Assembly: GCA_964502525.1 (NCBI GenBank)
Contig: CAZCXH010000114.1
Coordinates: 1 to 15,966, forward strand
Direction of reading: 5' to 3'
Source of the DNA: DATLYB01 sp964502525
Lineage (GTDB): Bacteria; Bacteroidota; Bacteroidia; Chitinophagales; CAIOSU01
Length of the DNA: 15,966 nucleotides
Numbering within the stretch: the first letter of the stretch is position 1; each line of letters begins with the position of its first letter. The translations under genes and the position numbers were made by a program. This document shows positions 6,867 to 14,342 of this stretch, one piece after another. A model generated the notes under the pieces. It saw nothing but the letters and a program-made list of their open reading frames with translations. It was not told where the DNA came from and did no database searches.

Positions 6867-8066
6867 TCATTTCTTATGACCGAATTCGAGCACAAAGTAC
6901 TTATCATAGACGATGGGGGTGAAAATTCCAAGTTTAGTCATCGCATAAATGATGGATCGAAACCGGCTCATGCGGTCATAGCTGCTGGGATAATCCCACC
7001 AGTTTTTAGGCGGCAGTTTCATCCATGAATCGAAATCATCCTGCGTTACCCCGAGCCGCTTGATGCACAGCGAAATCACTTTCGGGTCTTCCAACTGGTA
7101 AATCTTCTTTACCTTTTCTATCGCCTCATCGCGTTTGAGCAGCCCGCTGCGGATAAGTGCTGAATATTCGATGAGCCTGAAATCAATGTTGAACTTCGTG
7201 CGGTGGATATAGGTGATGAGGCTCCAGTACAAATCATCGAAATAGTGCGCACCGGGATATACCCAGCCGAGTTCTTTTTCGAGGATTGTTCCTGCTTCAT
7301 TGCGGATGTAGGGATAATAGTAAAGCGGTGAAAACACCTTGATGCCATGCAGCACGGAATAAAAAAACATTTCTCTGATACCAAGATTGTAACCAGGATT
7401 CTTCGGCTCCCATTTTCTAAGCGGATAGCTGCCAAACCTCTTATGCACCGCTCGCAAATGGTCGCCATCAAAGTATGCCCAGGCGATGGGGCGGACACCT
7501 TCCGTGCGGAATGACTGCCCGAACAGGATGCTTTTAACTCCCTCCTTGTAAGCCACTCCGTAAAGCGAAGCGCCAATGCCCACATCGGTCCCGTTGTTCA
7601 TCAGTGGAGTGGAGGCTTTGAGGTCAACGATTTTCAGGTCTTTGCATTCACGGTAATCGCTGGTGATTGTACGCAGATCAACGCCCAATTTCTTTACCGC
7701 ATTCAGCATGTTTTCTCCTGCAACAGGGTTGTCGAAACCATCGTTGAAGTGTACGGCAAGCGGGCGCAGTTTCCACTTGGTTGCGGCAAGATAAAGCAGG
7801 TAGGTGCTGTCGCGGCCACCGCTGATGCCCAGTACGCAGTCATATTTTTTCCCCTTGCCTTCGCGTCTTATTTTTTCAAATTTTCCTTCAAGAACTTTTG
7901 CGCCCCTGTCATCATTCGGGAAAATCCTATCCCACCGATCATGCATCCTGCACAGACTGCATTCTCCCTTTTCATCAAATGTAATTCCCGGCACGGTGGA
8001 ATCTGCGATGCAACGGTCGCAGCGCTGGTAGGTAATGTCTTTCTGAAATCCGCTGACGGTGACCAT
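6867..8066 (-). CDS. N-acetyl sugar amidotransferase (WbpG/PseA/WbuX type)
   Basis: I place the start at the ATG at 8066, giving 399 residues; the frame stays open upstream only to a TTG at 8222, and that extension looks non-coding. The protein resembles WbpG / PseA / WbuX enzymes, which convert an acetamido group on a nucleotide sugar to an acetamidino group. Two Cys pairs (C16-x2-C19 in 'RCDRC', C36-x2-C39 in 'CSLC') suggest a zinc knuckle. The PP-loop 'GISGGRDSTYLL' (80-91) activates the substrate with ATP. 'FGQSFRTEGVRP' and 'PKNPGYNLGIREMFFYSVLH' lie in the middle of the protein. Characterised relatives work with HisH-like glutaminase and HisF-like ammonia-channel partners; neither is in this window. 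It is the first gene of a four-gene minus-strand operon. Confidence 0.9.
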   Translation of the reverse strand: MVTVSGFQKDITYQRCDRCIADSTVPGITFDEKGECSLCRMHDRWDRIFPNDDRGAKVLEGKFEKIRREGKGKKYDCVLGISGGRDSTYLLYLAATKWKLRPLAVHFNDGFDNPVAGENMLNAVKKLGVDLRTITSDYRECKDLKIVDLKASTPLMNNGTDVGIGASLYGVAYKEGVKSILFGQSFRTEGVRPIAWAYFDGDHLRAVHKRFGSYPLRKWEPKNPGYNLGIREMFFYSVLHGIKVFSPLYYYPYIRNEAGTILEKELGWVYPGAHYFDDLYWSLITYIHRTKFNIDFRLIEYSALIRSGLLKRDEAIEKVKKIYQLEDPKVISLCIKRLGVTQDDFDSWMKLPPKNWWDYPSSYDRMSRFRSIIYAMTKLGIFTPIVYDKYFVLEFGHKK

Positions 8067-8099
8067 TTTTTTCCAGCGCAATGCTACGATAAATACTGA

Positions 8100-8107
8100 A
8101 AAATATA
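8100..8107 (-). promoter_or_regulatory. Weak candidate -7 element for the modification operon
   Basis: On the minus strand this reads TATATTTT, one mismatch from the Bacteroidota -7 consensus TAnnTTTG, 33 bases before the chosen amidotransferase start at 8066. There is no convincing -33 box. The 231-base gap between the divergent starts at 8066 and 8298 must hold promoters for both directions; nothing else in it is recognised apart from an A/T-rich patch with TATAAT at 8235-8240. Confidence 0.25.
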
Positions 8108-8297
8108 GGGGCAAAAGAAAGAAGTGCTCGTTGCTGGCGTACATTTGCAACGCATACCTGCACAAACGCCCCCGTTCCGATCTTGCCGCATCAGGTGCTT
8201 CCGAAGGAAAACCTTGAAACAAATATTATGAAAATATAATCCTTTAAAATAGAAAGGCTTTCTTCACCTCATTCTCCATAACTTTCACCCCGATCTT

Positions 8298-9254
8298 ATG
8301 AAACAAGACAACATTCTCATTATCGGAGCGCTTGGGCAGATAGGTTCGGAGCTGACTGCCGAACTGAGAAAAAATTTCGGAGAGAACAGAATTGTGGCTT
8401 CGGATATCGTTGAGAAGCGCGCGATGAAAAAGCATGAAGGCATCTACGAGCACCTGAATGTGCTTGACAAGGAGCGCCTGAGAATCATCGTCAGAAAATA
8501 CAAAATCAACCAAGTGTATCTGCTGGCAGCCATCCTGTCGGCAAGGGCGGAAGACAACCCCAACTTCGCCTGGCGGCTGAACATGGAGAGCCTTTATTAC
8601 GTGATGGAGCTTGCCCGTGAAAAAAAAATCAGCAAGATTTTCTGGCCCAGCTCCATCGCGGTATTCGGACCGAATACTCCCCGGAAAAACACACCGCAGC
8701 ACACGGTTACTGATCCGGTGACGGCTTACGGCATCAGCAAGATTGCCGGGGAACGATGGGCGGAGTATTACTTTCTGAAATTTGGCGTTGATGTGCGCAG
8801 CCTCCGCTATCCGGGGCTTATCAGCTACAAAACACAGCCGGGTGGCGGAACAACAGATTATGCGGTGGAGATTTTTTTTCATGCGGTAAAGAAAAAATAT
8901 TACCGGTGCTTCTTGTCTGAAAATACTTTCCTTCCGATGATGTACATGCCAGATGCGTTGCGGGCTACGGTTGAAATCATGAACGCACCCGCGTCAAAAA
9001 TCAGGGTTCGTTCCAGTTACAACCTCAGCGCCATGAGTTTTGCACCCAAGGATCTTGCGTCAGAAATCAGGAAAAACATGCCTGGTTTCAGGATTACCTA
9101 TAAGCCTGACTTTCGCCAGCAGATTGCTGACTCATGGCCCCAAAGCGTTGACGACAGTCATGCACGGAAAGACTGGGGATGGCGGCATGAGTTTGACTTA
9201 ATAAAAATGACCGGAGATATGCTGGTAAATGTGAAAGCGTCAATTTTGCATTAA
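8298..9254 (+). CDS. tdh: L-threonine 3-dehydrogenase, epimerase-like (extended SDR) type
   Basis: The 318-residue protein is an extended short-chain dehydrogenase that closely resembles the UDP-galactose-epimerase-like L-threonine dehydrogenase known from Flavobacterium frigidimaris. It oxidises L-threonine with NAD to 2-amino-3-oxobutyrate in the cytosol. Seen are the NAD-binding 'GALGQIG' (10-16) with Asp36 ending the second strand, 'IFWPSSIAVFGPNTP' (114-128) with the catalytic Ser region, the catalytic Tyr144/Lys148 pair in 'YGISK', 'VRSLRYPGLIS' (166-176), 'PGGGTTDYAVEIF' (181-193), 'MMYMPDA' (214-220) and the C-terminal 'PDFRQQIADSWPQSVDD'. Such motifs are specific for this enzyme rather than for sugar epimerases, so despite the glycan context I call threonine catabolism. 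The partner glycine C-acetyltransferase is not in the window. Confidence 0.92.
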   Translation: MKQDNILIIGALGQIGSELTAELRKNFGENRIVASDIVEKRAMKKHEGIYEHLNVLDKERLRIIVRKYKINQVYLLAAILSARAEDNPNFAWRLNMESLYYVMELAREKKISKIFWPSSIAVFGPNTPRKNTPQHTVTDPVTAYGISKIAGERWAEYYFLKFGVDVRSLRYPGLISYKTQPGGGTTDYAVEIFFHAVKKKYYRCFLSENTFLPMMYMPDALRATVEIMNAPASKIRVRSSYNLSAMSFAPKDLASEIRKNMPGFRITYKPDFRQQIADSWPQSVDDSHARKDWGWRHEFDLIKMTGDMLVNVKASILH

Positions 9255-9342
9255 CCCTGTTTATGATGAGCGGCACATCCTCCTGCATGGGGCGCTGGAT
9301 TCAAAAGAACAGCTTTCTTCATCCGGCAAAGCAGTAAAAAAG

Positions 9343-9574
9343 ATGGGAATGAAAGTTCATGTTCTTATCTTTTCGGGCATGAAGGCGAACCCTTTTAACA
9401 AAGGGTTTTGGGATCAAAGTGTTTAGTTGGCAGCTTCAGAATTATGTCCGGGAGGTCAAGTTCAAAAAAACGGCAGTATTCGGATGCTGCATGGTCGGCT
9501 ACGTGGCGCAGAGACTTGCCTGCAAATTTCCGGATTCGATGGACGACATTTTAACGATTGTAACTATATTTTAA
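9343..9574 (+). pseudogene. Probable remnant of an alpha/beta hydrolase gene
   Basis: The 417-base gap 9255-9671 contains no intact gene. Two short frames inside it look like pieces of one alpha/beta hydrolase. The first (ATG at 9343 or 9349 to TAG at 9424-9426) gives 'MKVHVLIFSGMKANPF' followed by 'NKGFWDQ', like the usual first strand and oxyanion region ('..HGFPFNKGMWD..'). The second, shifted by one base and ending at TAA 9572-9574, gives 'WQLQNYVREVKFKKTAVFG' then 'CCMVGYVAQRLACKFPDSMD', like the helix, strand and nucleophile elbow (normally G-x-S-x-G-G-x-V-A). The Ser is Cys and a Gly is Val, and the stretch normally between the two pieces is missing. I infer a deletion plus frameshift. 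The match is by eye. Positions 9255-9342 and 9575-9671 hold nothing I recognise apart from an A/T-rich patch (9561-9580) that could carry the MATE promoter. Confidence 0.45.
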
Positions 9575-9671
9575 TATAATCTTGCCATAGCGAAGAAGGA
9601 TGCTAAAATGCTCAATGGCGAAAAGCTGAAGAAGGAAAATCCAGCCTGTGCCGAATCGCTGAAAAAAATAC

Positions 9672-11054
9672 ATGCGCTCAATGAATTCCTTTTACCATGC
9701 TCTTATCTCACCAGCTTACCAATCCAAATCCCGCGAGGCGTTGAAAATCGCCCTGCCAATCATTGCAGGTCAGTTGGGGCAGATTATGATGGGTTTCTTC
9801 GACACCGTTCAGGTGGGTGGTTTAGGTCACGAGTACATTGCAGGTTTGGGATTTGGCAATAACCTGTTCTGGATGCTGAACCTGCTCGGCATGGGAATTT
9901 TGTTTGCCGTTTCTACACTCGTTTCGGAAGCAAAAGGCGAAAATCATCCGTGGAAAGCTATCGGCATCTTCCGATCCGGGATGAAAACAGCTTTGCTGCT
10001 GTCAGTGATTTTCAGCGTGATTACGGCAGTCAGCATGCGTTATATTCATGTGTTCGATCAGGATGAAGTGGTGAATGAAATCGCGCTGCGTTATCTGCGG
10101 TACCTGCTGCCATCCATTGTTTTGGTTTTCGTGTTCACCGCATGCAAACAATTTCTCGATGGCATGGGCAGAACTACCATCGGCATGCACATCACTATTG
10201 CGGGTCTGGCGCTGAACGTATTTTTCAACTGGGTTTTGATTTACGGCAAGTTCGGTTTTCCACGCATGGAAGTAGAGGGCGCTGCGCTCGCCACCGTGAT
10301 CACCCGCGCTTTCATGACGCTCGTATTTCTGATTGTGATTTGGACCGACAGGAAAGTGAATGAACTGCGCAAGCAATTCAACGAATCGGATGTCAGAGGC
10401 AAAAGCTACGTTCAACCAATATTGCGCATCGGTGTTCCGGCAGGGCTGCAATTCTTTTTTGAAGTGGCGGCTTTTCAAATCGCGCATTTCATGAGCGGGT
10501 GGATCGGCATCAAAGAACTTTCAGCGCATGGCATTGCCATCGGATTGGCTTCCATCACTTTCATGGTGCTGACGGGGATTTCAGCCGCAGGAAATATCCT
10601 CACGGGATTTTCTTACGGGGCGAAAGACTGCGAAGGAATCCGGGTGGCGGGCAACACTATTTTTATGATGACCGTTGCGATCGAGCTTTTGTTCGCAATC
10701 GTGTTTCTGACATTCAGCAATCAACTTCCAGCTCTTTACACCGACAATGCCGAAGTGATTTCATTAGCGGCATCCATGATTGTGCTTGCCGCATTCTTTC
10801 AAATCAGCGATGGCTTGCAGGCTTCGGCAGTGGGCGCGCTGCGCGGCATGCAAGACGTGAAAATACCGATGGTGATCGCATTGGTTTCCTACTGGTGCGT
10901 CATGATCCCGTGCTGCTACTTCCTTGCTTTCAAAACAAGCCTTGGGCTGTCAGGCATCTGGATAGGTTTCATCATCGGGCTGACTGCAGCCGCGGCATTG
11001 CTGCTTTCACGCTTCTGGTGGATGGTGAAGAGAGTGAAATTTGAGGAAGTGTAG
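9672..11054 (+). CDS. MATE family multidrug/metabolite exporter
   Basis: This 460-residue membrane protein is a MATE-family (NorM-like) antiporter of normal length with about 12 hydrophobic segments in two similar halves. Family features include 'ALPIIAGQLGQIMMGFFDTV' (27-46) at the first helix, 'CKQFLDGMGRTTIGM' (158-172), 'RIGVPAGLQFFFEVAAF' (252-268) opening the second half, and the late 'GALRGMQDVKIPM' (388-400). It would export cationic drugs or metabolites across the inner membrane using a sodium or proton gradient. An in-frame TGA at 9660-9662 fixes the start to the ATG at 9672 or the one at 9681. It stands alone: 97 bases after the pseudogene remnant and 234 bases before the sensor gene. 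Nothing ties its substrate to the neighbouring genes. Confidence 0.93.
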   Translation: MRSMNSFYHALISPAYQSKSREALKIALPIIAGQLGQIMMGFFDTVQVGGLGHEYIAGLGFGNNLFWMLNLLGMGILFAVSTLVSEAKGENHPWKAIGIFRSGMKTALLLSVIFSVITAVSMRYIHVFDQDEVVNEIALRYLRYLLPSIVLVFVFTACKQFLDGMGRTTIGMHITIAGLALNVFFNWVLIYGKFGFPRMEVEGAALATVITRAFMTLVFLIVIWTDRKVNELRKQFNESDVRGKSYVQPILRIGVPAGLQFFFEVAAFQIAHFMSGWIGIKELSAHGIAIGLASITFMVLTGISAAGNILTGFSYGAKDCEGIRVAGNTIFMMTVAIELLFAIVFLTFSNQLPALYTDNAEVISLAASMIVLAAFFQISDGLQASAVGALRGMQDVKIPMVIALVSYWCVMIPCCYFLAFKTSLGLSGIWIGFIIGLTAAAALLLSRFWWMVKRVKFEEV

Positions 11055-11152
11055 TTAGGCTGATTGGTTTATCGGTACACTTGTATTTTCGATTAATATA
11101 TTATTTAATAAAATATTTGATTATGATTTTTCCTTCTTGCTGCGGAGAGTGC

Positions 11153-11167
11153 TTCGATCTGATCGAA
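11153..11167. promoter_or_regulatory. Perfect 7+1+7 palindrome upstream of the sensor gene
   Basis: TTCGATC-T-GATCGAA is a perfect inverted repeat with a one-base centre, 121 bases before the sensor start and 98 bases after the MATE stop. It lies in a 234-base gap with no gene; the rest is very A/T-rich (11090-11130) and contains AATATTTG, one mismatch from a -7 box. The form suits a dimeric regulator site. It makes a poor terminator because no T-run follows. Confidence 0.3.
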
Positions 11168-11288
11168 AAAATCCTTCCGCATATCAGAATGTCTTTAAGT
11201 TTAAGGATTTCGGAAGAGGAAAAAAGAAACTTGTTGCGCCACATATTTCTACTCTGAAAATCCGTAACTTCCTGTTGAATTTCGCTCC

Positions 11289-13136
11289 ATGGATCGCTTA
11301 TTTTTCAAATATCTGGCACCGCTTCTGGCAATTTCAATCATTCCGACACTTGCCATCGTGCTCATCCTTTTTTTCTTCATCAGAAACAATATAACGGAGC
11401 TTCAGTCCAATCTTATCCGCCAGGAAACGGAAGTCTTGACCCGCGTGATCTCCGAAAGAAATGAGGCGGTTGCCAAAACAGAGGGGATGCACATCGAACA
11501 GGAAATTGATAAGATAAGGGATAAGATGAAAGCCATGCAACTGGCACCGGACTTCATCAACATGAACATTGATAATATTAATGCCTATGCCGACAACTTG
11601 TTTTCACGCGAACCCTCCATCATGGAACTCACGCTTGTAAACAGTGCAGGAATGATTCTTTCTCAGAAATTCAGCTCCGCCTTTCTTGAGTCGGAGGATG
11701 CTATTGACTTGAGCAAATCACATATTTTCCATGAACTTGAAAGGAAACAATCGTATATCTCGCCACCGGAAATTTCCAATGCAACTCAGTTACCGTATAT
11801 AACGCTTGGCGAGCCGATCCTGGGAAATGCCGGTGCATTTGCGGGCGCGATTCTGGTCAAGCTGGATCTGGGATTCATAAGAGACCTTGTTGCAAAAAAA
11901 CGGATTGGAAATTCCGGTTATTTGTTCATTATCTCCGAGAAGGGCAAACTCATCTCGCATCCGTCCCTGCGGGAGTTTTATCAGAATCCGGACTACAGCA
12001 AATACGAGTACGTGAATGAAATAGTTCAAAGACGAAACGGTTCAATATTAGATGAGGAAAATCTTGTTTCTTTCTATACAAATGAATACGGATGGACCAC
12101 CGTGGTTGAAATTCCGGCTGCTGAAGCATTGGCCGCCTCCGAAAGCAACAAGCGTACCATTCTCTCCTTCATCAACGCCACTTTGCAATCCATCGCTTAC
12201 TTCACGGTCTTGATAATCCTTTTTGGATTCATCATTGCTACGGTAACAACTATTTTTATCACCAAGCGCATGATTACGCCCATACTGAATTTTACGAATG
12301 CGGCAAGGAGAATTTCCCAAGGCGAATTTTCAACGAAAATTGAAAAGCAATCCAATGACGAGTTAGGCGAGTTTACCGATTCGTTCAACAAGATGACCGA
12401 AGAGATAAAACGAGAAAGAGAGGAATTGATTAAAGCCAACGAACTCATCAGAGACCAGGCACAGGAGATTATTCAGGAGCATATTAATGCGATTAACCAA
12501 TCAGCAAGTTTGAATGTCAGCGAAATGGAAAAGCCGCTTGTCAGAGTGAAGAGTTTTCTTGCGGAAATCAAGAGGAAGGGAGAGAGCCATCAAACGGGCA
12601 TTGTGAATGAGGTGATTGAAGACGTGGAGCAAATTGATTTATTCCTCAAGGATTTATTCGAGCATTCAAAGATCACGACTGATGCAAGCAATTTCAACCC
12701 CGTTGATTTTTCGGACGCCTGCGCTACCGCCATCGAAAGGCTGGCTGAGGAAATCAGGCAATCAGGGACCCGCGTGCATTATGAAAATCTGCCAACCGCC
12801 AAAGCATTGCAAATGAGCATCGTGCAGCTTTTTGAGAACCTGTTCAGCAATGCGATCAAATACAGGGGCGAGCAACATCCCGAAATTATTGTTTCTGCCG
12901 AGGACAAGGGAGAGGAATGGCAATTCGCGGTGAGAGATAACGGCATCGGCATTGATCTGCCTGATTTTTCGGAGATATTTCATGTGAGGGAGAGCCGGAA
13001 AAACGGACAGCGTAAATTCAACTTTGGTCTTGCGCTGTGCAAGAACATTGTAGAGCGCCATGGGGGAAAGATATGGTTGGAATCACATAGAGGGAAGGGG
13101 ACGACTTTTTTCTTCACATTAAAAAAGTTCATTTAG
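11289..13136 (+). CDS. Cache-HAMP sensor with histidine-kinase-like ATPase domain, H-box His missing
   Basis: The 615-residue protein has one membrane helix at about 9-30, an extracytoplasmic double-Cache-like sensor (about 35-295, with 'IGNSGYLFIISEKGKLISHP' at 206-225), a second helix at about 300-325, a HAMP linker (about 325-380) and a long helix leading to a kinase core. The ATP-binding domain is recognisable: N-box 'LFENLFSNAIKY' (514-525), G1 'RDNGIGID' (549-556) and G2-like 'FNFGLALCKNIVERHGGKIW' (577-596). In the dimerisation helix, the segment 'LNVSEMEKPLVRVKSFLAEI' (408-427) aligns with the usual 'SHDLQEPLRKVKSFL' pattern, but the phosphoacceptor His position is Ser411. No receiver domain or response regulator gene is in the window. 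It may be a signalling pseudokinase that pairs with another kinase, or a kinase using an unusual acceptor. Confidence 0.85.
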   Translation: MDRLFFKYLAPLLAISIIPTLAIVLILFFFIRNNITELQSNLIRQETEVLTRVISERNEAVAKTEGMHIEQEIDKIRDKMKAMQLAPDFINMNIDNINAYADNLFSREPSIMELTLVNSAGMILSQKFSSAFLESEDAIDLSKSHIFHELERKQSYISPPEISNATQLPYITLGEPILGNAGAFAGAILVKLDLGFIRDLVAKKRIGNSGYLFIISEKGKLISHPSLREFYQNPDYSKYEYVNEIVQRRNGSILDEENLVSFYTNEYGWTTVVEIPAAEALAASESNKRTILSFINATLQSIAYFTVLIILFGFIIATVTTIFITKRMITPILNFTNAARRISQGEFSTKIEKQSNDELGEFTDSFNKMTEEIKREREELIKANELIRDQAQEIIQEHINAINQSASLNVSEMEKPLVRVKSFLAEIKRKGESHQTGIVNEVIEDVEQIDLFLKDLFEHSKITTDASNFNPVDFSDACATAIERLAEEIRQSGTRVHYENLPTAKALQMSIVQLFENLFSNAIKYRGEQHPEIIVSAEDKGEEWQFAVRDNGIGIDLPDFSEIFHVRESRKNGQRKFNFGLALCKNIVERHGGKIWLESHRGKGTTFFFTLKKFI

Positions 13137-13139
13137 GCA

Positions 13140-13235
13140 ATGAAGATAACCTCACGGATAAGAGATGCTGCTTTGCGCAAGAACTCTCCCTGGACTCACT
13201 TCAAAGACGGGACATTCAGAGCCTACTGCTCTTAA
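13140..13235 (+). other. 31-codon small ORF between sensor and toroid genes
   Basis: An ATG 3 bases after the sensor's TAG stop, and in the same frame as the sensor, opens a 31-residue frame: 'MKITSRIRDAALRKNSPW' followed by 'THFKDGTFRAYCS'. It is basic and ends 35 bases before the next gene. I recognise no family. It could be a small peptide, read-through tail, or chance; a frame this short is expected by chance fairly often. Confidence 0.2.
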
Positions 13236-13270
13236 TTTGTCTAACCTAACATTGCAACATAATTATTAAG

Positions 13271-14311
13271 ATGATGAATGATCTTACAATGCCTGATAAA
13301 TTGAATAAAGAAAATCTTACCGGTTTGATGCGAATGTTGATTTCAACATTGAGCGCGTGCCAAAAGCCAAACGGAGAGTTTGAAACCTATGAGATCATAA
13401 CAGACAGATATAAGGACTGGCAATATTCCGGACCATCGCCTTTTATACACGCCAACATTCTTTATTGTCTTCAAACGGTGAATATTCCTGAGGCAAAAAG
13501 GATGCTTGCCAGGGGCTATGATTTCCTGCATGAATTAATGGAATATGGCGGATATTGGAGATTCTGGAGCCTTGAGAGCGGTCATGATAAAGTTCCTTTG
13601 GATATTGATGATACCTGCGTGTGCTCGTTTGTTTTAAGAATGGCGAACCATTCAATAACAAGAAATCGCTATAGGATATTGAAAAACATGGACAGTTCAG
13701 GATATTTTTTCACATGGATAATACCCCGGGAATTTTCGTGGAGATATTTTTCATTTGATGCGAAGCTTCGATGTCATATGCATAAATATCATGAGGCGAT
13801 TGAACATGGCATGCTGAGGTTGGATGACAGGGAACCAACGGTTGCGGCCAATGCATTGTTGTATCTGGGGGAGAATGACAGGACGATAAGATGCATTGAC
13901 AAGATTATTGACCAGGTACTGAACGGCCATGTTTACTTTCAATATTATCAGCATCCTTCGGTGCTTTATTACAATATTTCACGCGCATTTGCCAATGGCG
14001 TAAAGAGATTCGGACGGCTAGGAGAATTTATTAGAAGAGAGATTAAGGAAAATAATTCCAGGAGCAAGGATAACGTATTCATCAAGGCATTGAACTTGTG
14101 CACTTTGTTGAATTATGGAAATACGGACCTTGCCGTTGAGGTGCAAGAACTTGCATCACTGACGCAGCAAGACGGGCTGAAAATCTATCCTTACTTCAAT
14201 AGCAAGAATTTGCTTTTTAATGCAGGCTCAAAAATATTAACCGCTGCAGTTTGTCTGGAAGCCGTTAATGGTTATCTCAATATTCTTGACAAGCAATTAC
14301 GACCGGATTAA
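13271..14311 (+). CDS. Unknown protein, alpha/alpha-toroid (terpene cyclase-like) with DxDD motif
   Basis: I do not recognise a named family for this 346-residue protein. It is soluble-looking, has no signal peptide, and appears all-helical with repeating helical hairpins, as in the alpha/alpha-toroid (squalene cyclase / prenyltransferase repeat) fold. 'CQKPNGEFETY' (30-40) resembles a QW-type Q-x3-G-x-aromatic turn. 'VPLDIDDTCVCSFVL' (108-122) contains Asp-Ile-Asp-Asp-Thr, the form of the DxDD general-acid motif of class II terpene cyclases. 'EPTVAANALLYLGE' (188-201) and 'QHPSVLYYNISRAFANGV' (227-244) look like further conserved helices. It is about half the length of squalene-hopene cyclase, so it would be a single toroid domain. 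It follows the sensor gene on the same strand after 134 bases and is convergent with the ABC gene 31 bases on. Its DNA looks more A/T-rich than the MATE and tdh genes. Confidence 0.75.
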   Translation: MMNDLTMPDKLNKENLTGLMRMLISTLSACQKPNGEFETYEIITDRYKDWQYSGPSPFIHANILYCLQTVNIPEAKRMLARGYDFLHELMEYGGYWRFWSLESGHDKVPLDIDDTCVCSFVLRMANHSITRNRYRILKNMDSSGYFFTWIIPREFSWRYFSFDAKLRCHMHKYHEAIEHGMLRLDDREPTVAANALLYLGENDRTIRCIDKIIDQVLNGHVYFQYYQHPSVLYYNISRAFANGVKRFGRLGEFIRREIKENNSRSKDNVFIKALNLCTLLNYGNTDLAVEVQELASLTQQDGLKIYPYFNSKNLLFNAGSKILTAAVCLEAVNGYLNILDKQLRPD

Positions 14312-14342
14312 TGAATCAACCGCTTCTGTGAGGATTGGTTAG

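Noticed and set aside
8067..8222. 52-residue N-terminal extension of the amidotransferase from a TTG at 8222
   Set aside because: The family begins shortly before the first Cys pair, which fits the ATG at 8066; the extension is low in family likeness and lies in the divergent promoter gap.
8244..8882. 212-residue minus-strand frame opposite the threonine dehydrogenase
   Set aside because: It lies antisense to a gene with near-complete family motifs and has no recognisable protein features.
8298..9254. Reading the SDR protein as a sugar-nucleotide epimerase of the glycan locus
   Set aside because: The motifs 'IFWPSSIAVFGP', 'PGGGTTDYAV' and 'PDFRQQIADSWP' match the epimerase-like threonine dehydrogenases closely, which overrides the neighbourhood.
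9608..9862. 84-residue plus-strand frame overlapping the MATE start
   Set aside because: It runs out of frame into the MATE gene, has no family features, and most of its length is shadow.
10499..11044. 181-residue plus-strand frame inside the MATE gene
   Set aside because: It is rich in Arg, His and Cys, as expected of an out-of-frame reading of a membrane-protein gene; the MATE frame explains the region.
14312..14342. Possible terminator hairpin between the convergent toroid and Wzt-like genes
   Set aside because: AACC and GGTT blocks face each other but the pairing does not extend and there is no T-run.
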